Below, piece after piece: positions 63,201-64,000 of a DNA stretch of 64,000 nucleotides. How positions within the stretch are numbered: the stretch's first letter is position 1; each line of letters begins with the position of its first letter. This stretch comes from Acheta domesticus. Its lineage: Eukaryota > Arthropoda > Insecta > Orthoptera > Gryllidae. The translations under genes and the position numbers were made by a program. The DNA is taken from contig JAHLJT010000631.1 in the NCBI GenBank assembly GCA_031308135.1, forward strand, positions 145,122,734 to 145,186,733. Reading direction: 5' to 3'. The notes under the pieces were generated by a model, which worked only from the letters and a program-made list of their open reading frames with translations, made no database searches and was not told where the DNA came from.

Positions 63201-63251
63201 TTCAGTTCCACGGTGAAGTAATCCTATATGAGGATCAGATCGAACCACAGT
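21393..63251 (-). CDS. NDUFS2: NDUFS2, complex I 49 kDa subunit, C-terminal 359 residues in eight exons
   Basis: NDUFS2 is a core subunit of mitochondrial NADH:ubiquinone oxidoreductase and helps form the quinone site in the matrix arm. Exons in transcript order are 63050-63251, 45691-45878, 35853-36016, 35537-35656, 29021-29150, 28702-28798, 26066-26206 and 21393-21430. Every junction is GT-AG with matching phase, and the sum is 1080 nt including TGA. The product runs from [20 protein letters not shown] to the conserved C-terminus [11 protein letters not shown]. It includes RLDYVSM, whose tyrosine is the conserved quinone-site residue. The family is about 465 residues long, so about 105 N-terminal residues, including the targeting peptide, lie beyond base 64000. 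All conserved blocks are intact, so the gene looks functional despite introns of up to 17.2 kb packed with transposons. Confidence 0.97.
21656..22574 (-). mobile_element. Tigger/pogo-like DNA transposon, internally deleted
   Basis: TIRs CAGTTGACTCTGGTTGTAGTG (21656) and, reverse-complemented from 22574, CAGTCGACTCCTGTTGTAGTG, flanked by TA (21654-21655 and 22575-22576) as expected for the Tc1/mariner-pogo group. Minus-strand frames (22438-22202, 22037-21807) look like parts of a Tigger transposase: a middle section and a C-terminal part ending QLKLIDFFK. They are shifted and interrupted by stops. At 919 bp it is shorter than full Tigger elements. It sits in the last NDUFS2 intron. Confidence 0.8.
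23520..24230 (+). repeat. Second, direct copy of the element's 710-bp left end
   Basis: Matches 22808-23519 in order: GGACATCAAAAA, TTTGCCTGAAAATT, AAGAAAAAAGTGGGCACTC, TGCACTAACGAATTGTGTTC, and CCCCAGAA near the end, at an offset of about 705-712 bp. Confidence 0.75.
24486..24773 (+). pseudogene. Coding remnant inside the TIR element
   Basis: 95 codons, rich in Ser, Asn and charged residues ([18 protein letters not shown]). The frame is continuous upstream with a methionine near 24358 (MSGDQRMK, then a stop). Downstream coding-like text resumes near 24970 in a different frame. This looks like a broken element protein, and I do not recognise the family. Confidence 0.35.
26066..26206 (-). CDS. 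NDUFS2: NDUFS2 exon
   Basis: Acceptor CATGCAG|GTGAAT and donor ATTG|GTAAGT. It encodes [39 protein letters not shown] and ADIVAII. Confidence 0.97.
26470..26810 (+). repeat. Family A fragment
   Basis: Contains TTTGAAAAATCAGGGTTTTT and TGTCCTTCACACTATCC, which match the 3640-3700 part of copy 1. It has neither end of the family. Confidence 0.45.
27156..27890 (+). repeat. Family A repeat, internally shortened copy
   Basis: Starts CTAGTGGTGCTACAGAATAG, passes through GAAAAAATTGGAGTTGTTTT and jumps directly to the 3' segment (TGTTCCAGGAGAACATGTTA, then AATTTAGCAACTGG). It contains a (TAA)n run at about 27557-27592. The middle modules are missing. Confidence 0.6.
28300..28683 (+). repeat. Family A fragment, 3' part
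   Basis: GAAAATGTTCTAAGGGCTTC, ATCAGGGACCCACAAAATG, GGAGCATTATATAACTTCC and a terminal TATATGGGAAAGTA. It ends about 19 nt from the splice donor of the NDUFS2 exon at 28702. Confidence 0.55.
28702..28798 (-). CDS. NDUFS2: NDUFS2 exon
   Basis: Acceptor TTTTCAG|ACATCA and donor AAGG|GTATGT. It encodes [20 protein letters not shown] and TYTAVEAPK. The 3' end of a family A repeat lies about 19 nt inside the following intron. Confidence 0.97.
29021..29150 (-). CDS. NDUFS2: NDUFS2 exon
   Basis: Acceptor GTTTTAG|ATACCT and donor GAAG|GTATTT. It encodes [20 protein letters not shown] and PPSRSEMK. Confidence 0.97.
29712..30500 (+). repeat. Family A repeat, 5' part
   Basis: Starts CTAGTGGTGTTACAGAATGG and proceeds through TTGGAGCCATTTTTCAGAAA, CACTTACACTCACAAATGC and further modules, then fades near 30500. 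Confidence 0.6.
30500..31190. other. No gene; short direct repeat
   Basis: ACTTTCAGTAAAACCTGTAT occurs at about 30508 and 30583. The rest is AT-rich with no recognised element. The plus-strand frame that continues to 31655 runs through a microsatellite and an antisense LINE, and is not a gene. Confidence 0.3.
31195..32796 (-). mobile_element. I-like LINE fragment: 5' end and ORF1, decayed
   Basis: The 5' terminus at 32796 (CCCGTCGAGGTGGG on the minus strand) is the same as that of the full element at 42285. ORF1 pieces on the minus strand (32500-32138, 32019-31684, 31802-31518) match the full-length ORF1: [40 protein letters not shown], and the zinc knuckles beginning with RFGHTQQRC. Similarity ends near 31195, within ORF1. 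A (CT/GT)n run interrupts ORF1 at 31478-31590. ORF2 is absent. Confidence 0.85.
31478..31590. repeat. (GT)n/(CT)n/(CG)n microsatellite
   Basis: GTGTGCGCGCGCGCG, then CTGTCTGTCTCTCTC and GTGTGTGTGTGTTTGTG, located inside the ORF1 remnant. The frames here are low-complexity artefacts. Confidence 0.85.
32797..33630. other. Unassigned, GC-richer sequence
   Basis: It includes a CpG-containing part (33180-33230, CCCCCGGCCGCGCGCCC) but no frame I recognise. The frames at 32673-32942 and 33018-33242 on the minus strand have no family resemblance. Confidence 0.3.
33633..34450. mobile_element. Possible TIR element with 35-bp inverted arms
   Basis: 33633-33667 and 34416-34450 are inverted copies with 34 of 35 positions identical (core CTTCTGCCGACTTGACAGC), with weaker similarity beyond the arms. 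Between them, near 34210-34238, CATAGAGGAGAGATACATATCTCC plus TCTATG forms a second hairpin. No transposase is present. The true outer ends and TSD are not clear. Confidence 0.5.
34451..35536. other. NDUFS2 intron sequence, partly GC-rich, nothing recognised
   Basis: 34560-34800 is GC-rich (CACCCACCCTACCCCACCCC; GGCTCGGCGGGACTGGCCCG) and may be a transposon end. The rest is AT-rich. Confidence 0.3.
35537..35656 (-). CDS. NDUFS2: NDUFS2 exon
   Basis: Acceptor TTTTAG|TGGAGT and donor GACAG|GTGAGT. It encodes [34 protein letters not shown]. The intron to the preceding exon is only 196 bp, in contrast to the long neighbours. Confidence 0.97.
35853..36016 (-). CDS. NDUFS2: NDUFS2 exon
   Basis: Acceptor TTGCAG|GATATA and donor TTTAG|GTAAAC. 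It encodes [33 protein letters not shown] and ALNYGF. Confidence 0.97.
36371..36384. repeat. TSD of the I-like LINE, 3' side
   Basis: TGGAGCCATTTTAA, identical to 42286-42299. The sequence is part of a family A module. Confidence 0.93.
36696..40373 (-). CDS. I-like LINE ORF2: AP endonuclease, reverse transcriptase, RNase H
   Basis: 1225 residues without a break. The protein nicks target DNA and primes reverse transcription on it. Residues 1-230 are an apurinic-type endonuclease: [31 protein letters not shown] and GSDHFPTL. Residues about 460-740 are the reverse transcriptase: [38 protein letters not shown] and catalytic FVDD. Residues about 960-1095 are RNase H: YTDGSS, the glutamate in [15 protein letters not shown] and [19 protein letters not shown]-terminal CX2CX7HX4C cluster ([17 protein letters not shown]) follows. 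The acidic catalytic residues expected in all three domains are present. ATG 40373 is 9 nt after ORF1. Confidence 0.95.
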   Translation of the reverse strand: MALSWNLNGLRAHSEELRLIISRHKPFIVCLQETHLLPHHPLSLRGFNIYRFDQDDGLRAHGGVAVLIRDSLFSEEHNVRTDLQTVCARVHLPSFSFTVCSIYIPPGQVVSQEELEDVFSQLPAPFFIAGDFNAHNPLWGGTRTCPRGSILENIIDQQNLILLNSGNHTHFSMASNTFSSIDLALCSPSLSTMVEWTVLDDLHGSDHFPTLVHFNVPDLDVIYPPRWLFHRADWDTFSEKIIMPDHFSNNIDTLVAQFTDAVLRAATIAIPKSTCRPRRVPVPWWNADCATAVRDRKQALARLNRFPTASNLIDFKRKRARARLVIRESKTASWRAFISSLSCHTPPKVVWRKIRQIGGRFSPSSVPGLLINGNLITSPEKVVEELACHYENSSSSLHYSPSFLKTKSRMEKCRLDFSTCLEEDYNAPFSMDEFSCALTRGKDSAPGPDQIHNQMLKHLPEEARIFLLRIFNKIWMEHTFPRTWREAIIIPIPKEGKDRTKPSTYRPISLTSCICKLLERMVNTRLVWHLEQRNLLTPIQCGFRKNRSTMDHLVTLTTQISTAFVLRQHLVAIFFDIEKAYDTTWRYGILRTIHSWGLRGRLPLFLVAFLSSRYFRVRLGDRLSASHHLENGVPQGSILSVTLFAIAINSIASIIREPVKASLFVDDFAIFCSSKSIQVIERQLQLVLNKLQEWTDATGFKFSASKTSCMHFCRIYHLHNHPDLFLGSHLLPFVDSATFLGLTFDKSLTWRNHIRKLKSRCVSPLNLLRTLTGSSWGADRVCLLRLYRTLIRSVLDYGCIVYGSASPSTLRPLNTIHNAGIRISTGAYRTSRIECLLAEAGEPSLSRRRDILLASYGAKVSGLVDHPCRRIIIHPKYESSYNLRTSLPHPPGIRLRNLLRELNVELPTPVRPTSDRIPPWKLLLPSIDFRLSHLPKQTTSPLVYQKQFLDMRESYPDHLFLYTDGSSCSDAVACGFYCIRATKSFRLHSKCSIFTAEMYAIFEALKYIESATLRRVVICSDSLSSLQAVSRPSSDYLTLSVQSLIHRLLSRRYDLVLSWVPGHVSIRGNELADQAAKSATRKTRIDIPSVPLSDVQAFLKRSVLRAWQTEWHNSTFKLSAIKNSVYPWRSSSRSCRREEVILTRLRIGHCHFSHGFILRNETPPICDSCQTVLSVEHVLLYCRKFVGSRRRHDLGNSLQVVLGDDDSALSKLFCFLRESRIYNFI
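40383..41717 (-). CDS. I-like LINE ORF1, gag-like RNA-binding protein
   Basis: 444 residues, uninterrupted. This class of protein coats LINE RNA and acts as a nucleic-acid chaperone in the ribonucleoprotein. A basic N-terminus and an RRM-like middle part come first. Zinc knuckles follow at about residues 193-245: [14 protein letters not shown] and [14 protein letters not shown] (both CX2CX4HX4C), then [15 protein letters not shown]. The tail is Ser/Pro-rich and basic and ends KKKTQPKK. The start ATG at 41717 is the first in the frame. The stop lies 9 nt before the ORF2 ATG, which suggests that ORF2 is translated by reinitiation, as proposed for I-type LINEs. The decayed copy at 31.2-32.8 kb supports the same frame. 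Confidence 0.92.
   Translation of the reverse strand: MDTSPFPPPSSARKRRFAERTIDLNSFFSREEDRPKKPRFLLMACAEEGKTFKTVSAVRLARAIEEAYGKLQAVVRQRNGTILFEARTDEQIVKIQNTKQIAGLQVVVTVHPTLNLSKGVVNHEDFATETEEDLLNFFKTHGVTEVYRIGRKEQGKLIPTSTLILTFDRPSLPERIVTAFYNLRVRQYVPNPLRCFKCQRFGHTQQRCMSVNAVCGKCGSSVHDPQPCDKPPHCVNCEGDHPANDNQCPTFLREREIQKIRVTEKVSFPEAKRRFQIRNPVDLSRSFSSAAKPKSPGVTASCQTHCTPAVVSHFSCQVSPTDFPEDSACIQGGKIIIPTKYKKPVQKHHQKSTTETSTEIDLKQTPPPRKNTSSKSRPPLSVSENHIGRSSSPYRSRSPVAKSRENPPTISSSSQDDSAVDEEPHESSPTTIQKVRKKKTQPKK
42286..42299. repeat. TSD of the I-like LINE, 5' side
   Basis: TGGAGCCATTTTAA, identical to 36371-36384. The family A text continues directly after it. Confidence 0.93.
42688..44668 (-). mobile_element. 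CR1-like LINE, 5'-truncated and decayed copy
   Basis: Minus-strand RT pieces are 44723-44421 ([20 protein letters not shown]), 44225-43833 ([28 protein letters not shown]) and 43823-43158 (the C-terminal part). Frameshifts separate them. The 3' tail is A/T-rich (ATTTTTATTTTTATTTATTT at 42684-42703 on plus). GACTAT is found at both borders (42682-42687 and 44669-44674). The family A repeat resumes on both sides, so the insertion point is secure. A run of about 25 A lies at 42779-42803. Confidence 0.88.
45691..45878 (-). CDS. NDUFS2: NDUFS2 exon
   Basis: Acceptor TTTTCAG|CCCTTT and donor GTCAG|GTACGA. It completes the threonine codon split with the previous exon and encodes [40 protein letters not shown] and [11 protein letters not shown]. 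An R4/Dong-like LINE fragment starts about 30 nt upstream of the acceptor. Confidence 0.97.
45909..46130 (+). mobile_element. R4/Dong-like LINE, 5' fragment
   Basis: GGAGTATATGACCTCGATGA, CCCTAAGAGCTATGCC and GGCCTCCCTTGCCTTACAGG parallel 54238-54400 of the larger element. It starts about 30 nt upstream (on the gene strand) of the NDUFS2 exon acceptor at 45878. Confidence 0.65.
46215..46470 (-). mobile_element. I-like LINE fragment: 3' UTR part
   Basis: Follows 36425-36680 of the intact element: GGTCATTGGCGCC, GTAACTTAC-like text, GAATTCTGCAT, and GGCTGTAAAGGGACCAAGAA. It is continued by 48640-49330, so one older copy was split by a 2.1-kb insertion. Confidence 0.7.
46489..46619. repeat. Near-perfect long hairpin, possible foldback MITE
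   Basis: Arms 46502-46553 and 46557-46607 are inverted copies separated by TCT. They share the blocks TAGATGTTTTT, GGCGACTTCCAA and GGGCC, and similarity extends outwards (TATGTATCAAGGGCG against TATGCACCACGGGCG). The GC-rich stem contrasts with the AT-rich surroundings. Confidence 0.8.
46624..47478. mobile_element. Possible TIR element next to the hairpin
   Basis: 46624-46648 and 47454-47478 are inverted copies with 24 of 25 identical (core TTTATGGTTTACTAGTTC). A second, weaker hairpin (GGTATAAGAGCGGGCC / GGCCCGCAAGGGTATTAAG, with GCCCTAGGGC at its centre) lies at 47338-47421, just inside the right arm. No ORF and no clear TSD. Together with the hairpin at 46489 it may form one composite insertion. 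Confidence 0.45.
47480..48640. other. Unassigned part of the insertion between the two I-like fragments
   Basis: Moderate GC, no transposon domain. It contains CGGAAAACGGCGGAGAACAA, a (TTTT)-rich stretch, and short non-similar frames (48453-48647). It could be a long terminal repeat or leader of an unknown element. Confidence 0.3.
48641..49330 (-). mobile_element. I-like LINE fragment: end of ORF2 (RNase H part), decayed
   Basis: Matches 36708-37390 of the intact element: AAATTATATATTC, CGTCATTGCCGAGCAC, CGAGTCGCAGATGGG, ACTGAGTACCAGATCATAG and GACGATGAATCAGG. Frameshifts and a small TGGTTC repeat (48795-48835) break the frame. Confidence 0.8.
49670..50212 (+). mobile_element. Decayed LINE fragment before the RT domain
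   Basis: Plus-strand frames read [39 protein letters not shown] and [19 protein letters not shown], the linker and start of a LINE RT (compare IEEKKKAYIKWLND and NTAPGPGNLRMELLKY of the 1-3 kb element). It ends exactly where the CR1-like LINE tail begins. Confidence 0.75.
50213..52975 (-). mobile_element. CR1-like LINE, better preserved copy without endonuclease
   Basis: Begins at its 3' side with an A/T tail (TTTATTTATTTATTTACGTC) and the same 3' UTR as the copy at 42688. The RT frame (50775-52850) is long, and N-terminal linker text continues in another frame to about 52960 ([20 protein letters not shown]), so one frameshift is present. The endonuclease part is missing, so the copy is 5'-truncated. 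It has replaced the continuation of the LINE at 49.7-50.2 kb. Confidence 0.85.
50775..52850 (-). CDS. Reverse transcriptase ORF of the CR1-like LINE
   Basis: 691 open codons. Residues about 20-120 are the linker between endonuclease and RT. The RT (about residues 190-440) has [92 protein letters not shown] and the intact catalytic [10 protein letters not shown]-terminal domain of about 240 residues follows. The family normally has an upstream AP endonuclease in the same ORF, and that is absent here. The given start methionine is in frame but is probably not the original start. The sequence fits the CR1/Jockey side of LINE diversity. Confidence 0.88.
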   Translation of the reverse strand: MIQTINIILFFSTLSFHFNTCFPLQKRKLNISRKNNSWITQGIRTSCKNKRVLSFISKHHNVSQDFLLYFKKYKSLLRKVIRQAKIMKHDQDILNSNNKTKSMWDIVKNATKPTRNLVENVVLKDNDRDVNDPATVASLFNQYFSRIAVDLTKGFQPQNSTSDVSLKVLDTMFVSETSSYEILKIIGKLKNKYSAGLDEFPDCLLKTCAPAIIHPLTHIFNATLCTGIFPDIFKTAKIKPLFKKGNKNEVHNYRPISLLSVFSKILERLFYVRMETFLNKHDAFSNCQHGFRKSKSTETAIFSFLKDVASSLDQNEATIGIFLDLSKAFDVIDHNILLSKLPSYGIRGVALDWLCSYLKQRSQRVEIPYWNDGTLCTHLSGSLPIVRGVPQGSILGPILFLLYVNDMPLAIRNGRTVLFADDTNILCNKETVNSTISDVSNWFRNNKLKVNENKTVSMQFSISNKKFCTPLKMNGVPLTDVNVTKFLGLSIQSNLKWNAHLNELNTKLSSLCYAFRILSNSVSLHTARCVYFANVHSRLRYGIIFWGNTSYSSQTFRLQKRIVRIISKSNPRDSCKSLFINLGILPLPCLLIYESVVFVKNDLLKDGNIFSANADVYKYNTRRSNHIHQVAVSTAHYKNFTYNSCTLLYNTLPEDIKRLNSIEKFKSQVKSFLLHNCFYTIRDYTEHQKGK
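52976..54170. other. NDUFS2 intron sequence, no element assigned
   Basis: 53000-53130 (moderate GC) reads [15 protein letters not shown] on the minus strand, which I do not recognise. 53830-54010 is CpG-rich (ACCGCGCGGAATG; CGCCGCCGCGCAGC). The rest is AT-rich. No supported gene. Confidence 0.3.
54172..54228. repeat. (TAA)n microsatellite
   Basis: ATAATAATAATAATAATAAT followed by AACAATAACAACAAC, directly 5' of the R4/Dong-like LINE. Confidence 0.9.
55841..56815 (+). pseudogene. R4/Dong-like reverse transcriptase fragment
   Basis: 324 open codons covering RT domains 0-7. Conserved blocks are [72 protein letters not shown] and [10 protein letters not shown]. The catalytic box reads [13 protein letters not shown], so the second aspartate is replaced by glycine. 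FGLDKCAKV follows. Upstream parts lie in another frame and contain in-frame stops, so no functional protein is expected. Confidence 0.88.
57139..58723. mobile_element. TIR transposon with TTAA duplication, nested in the R4/Dong-like LINE
   Basis: TIRs GGGGATGTGTAGG at 57139-57151 and its reverse complement ending at 58723 are flanked by perfect TTAA (57135-57138 and 58724-58727). The length is 1585 bp. TTAA targets are used by piggyBac and Kolobok elements, and a GGGG start fits Kolobok better. The interior is AT-rich (57150-57640) with short frames (57649-57987, 58307-58510) and no recognisable transposase, so it is non-autonomous or heavily decayed. Confidence 0.85.
58971..59479. other. Unassigned, with a CpG-rich block
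   Basis: 59215-59460 is strongly GC- and CpG-rich (GTCCGCGGGCGGTCGAGCGC; GCGTCGGCGCGGAACCCG) in AT-rich surroundings. The open frame at 59186-59464 has no recognised similarity. It may be a transposon end or a small CpG island. Confidence 0.3.
59730..62388 (-). mobile_element. hAT transposon, decayed, inserted in the LINE
   Basis: Left TIR CAGTAGCGGCTCGTGG (59730). The right end, reverse-complemented from 62388, is CTGGGGCAGTTCGTGCC, matching at 10 of 15 positions. The 8-bp flanks are GTTTCACG (59722-59729) and GTCTCGTG (62389-62396), five of eight identical, consistent with an aged hAT TSD. Inside, minus-strand transposase pieces run in the expected order from 61980 to about 59900. Confidence 0.78.
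59900..61980 (-). pseudogene. hAT transposase remnant (TTF-type zinc finger / ZMYM1-like group)
   Basis: Order on the minus strand: 61980-61729 carries a zinc-finger-like segment ([35 protein letters not shown]). 61446-60967 carries the RNase H-like core ([47 protein letters not shown]). 60556-60344 and 60286-60029 are the C-terminal helical part, with [18 protein letters not shown] dimerisation text near 60000. Stops and frameshifts separate the pieces. The catalytic pattern fits hAT proteins related to ZMYM1 and 52 kDa repressor-like sequences. No intact protein is expected. Confidence 0.8.
62621..63049. other. NDUFS2 intron sequence, nothing recognised
   Basis: AT-rich. It starts where the decayed LINE fades and ends at the exon donor. 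Confidence 0.3.
63050..63251 (-). CDS. NDUFS2: NDUFS2 exon (first in window)
   Basis: Acceptor TTTTTCAG|ACTGTG and donor AGAA|GTAAGT. It encodes [38 protein letters not shown] and VPRRAKYIR. The family A repeat begins only 19 nt outside the acceptor. Confidence 0.97.
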
Positions 63252-63270
63252 CTGAAAAATAGAAAGGTAA

Positions 63271-63770
63271 CTAGTGGTACAACTGCACATACATTCTCAT
63301 ACTACTTGTAACAGTTTGATAACATTATAATATTGCAATTTCTACCACACTAACATTTCAGCTAAAAATCACCTAACCAAACAAAGCACTAAGTTAAAAA
63401 GAAAGAAAAGGGAAAAAAGTCACTACAACTTTTTGAAAATTCAGATATACAAATTATCTTTTCAGCAACTGAATTAAGTGCATTCTAATATACACTTAAA
63501 ACTATTGTAGGGGTTTCATTAAAGTACAATCGAAAGTTAATATATCAGGGAGGGGTCATGATATAGCCCACATCAATCAGGGAATATCATGTTTGGTGAA
63601 ATCCTCTGTACAATTTAGGCACTAGTATAGGTCCCAGACAAACAGATGTGTGGGGAAAATGGTAACAGGGACCCTGAGTTGGTATCACAGGGCCCCAAAG
63701 TGTTTCCTTCAAAATCTCAACTAATTATTTGCAGCATTACATAATTCTTGCGTTACTATGAAAACTGGAC
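63271..63770 (+). repeat. Family A repeat, short copy next to an NDUFS2 exon
   Basis: Starts CTAGTGGTACAACTGCACAT 19 nt from the exon acceptor and ends with GCAGCATTACATAATTC and ACTATGAAAACTGG. It has the 5' and 3' segments of the family, with the middle mostly deleted. Confidence 0.6.
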
Positions 63771-64000
63771 ATTTGGATCAATGCTTAAAAGGAGACATAA
63801 TATTGATCGACACAAACTATAAGTAACAAATAATTATCAATAGTATTGATCAGAGCAATCTAATTAATAAAATTACATTCAATATAACTTCACGATACTT
63901 GCTTTGATCTCATATTTTTTACCAGAATGTAAAGGAAGCATCTGTAGATAATAATAATTCAGTGCTCAGATTCCTTGGATTAATTTTAATTTAATAAATT
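63771..64000. other. NDUFS2 intron sequence at the window edge
   Basis: AT-rich, no feature seen. Upstream NDUFS2 exons are expected beyond base 64000. Confidence 0.4.

Overview
This window is eukaryotic nuclear DNA, almost certainly from an arthropod and probably an insect with a large, transposon-rich genome. Two conserved animal genes are split by GT-AG introns. Most of the rest is non-LTR retrotransposons, DNA transposons with terminal inverted repeats (TIRs), and AT-rich interspersed repeats. I cannot name the species. There is no bacterial organisation, CRISPR array or rRNA gene.

Genes, both on the minus strand. (1) Wee1, the inhibitory kinase of CDK1. Six exons lie between 10772 and 8471, from the start codon to the middle of the kinase C-lobe. 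The last C-lobe exons were not found and probably lie left of base 1. (2) NDUFS2, the 49 kDa subunit of mitochondrial complex I. Eight exons lie between 63251 and the stop at 21393. They encode the C-terminal 359 residues; the first exons lie right of base 64000. About 1.1 kb of NDUFS2 coding sequence is spread over about 42 kb because its introns are full of nested mobile elements.

Layout. 1-3.1 kb: unassigned sequence and a decayed LINE. 3.2-5.7 kb: a copy of an AT-rich repeat family (called family A here) split by a 1.5 kb TIR element. 6.8-7.1 kb: a LINE tail. 8.0-8.3 kb: a tRNA-derived SINE with a perfect 13-bp target-site duplication (TSD), inside a Wee1 intron. 8.47-11.3 kb: Wee1 and its upstream region. 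11.6-20.9 kb: intergenic DNA made of at least five transposon units, some nested. 21.4-63.3 kb: NDUFS2. Its introns hold a Tigger-like element, a 3 kb TIR element with a duplicated end, family A copies, an apparently intact I-like LINE (36385-42285, two complete ORFs, 14-bp TSD), fragments of the same LINE family, two copies of a CR1-like LINE, an R4/Dong-like LINE that follows a (TAA)n run and is broken by a TTAA-flanked TIR element, and a hAT element inserted in an older LINE.

The two genes have no known functional link beyond being neighbours. The strongest observations are the intact, recently inserted I-like LINE; a SINE with the same (TCAA)n tail; the family A repeat, built of modules of about 285 bp, whose copies end within about 20 nt of NDUFS2 splice sites; and the nested insertions, whose TSDs show the order of events.
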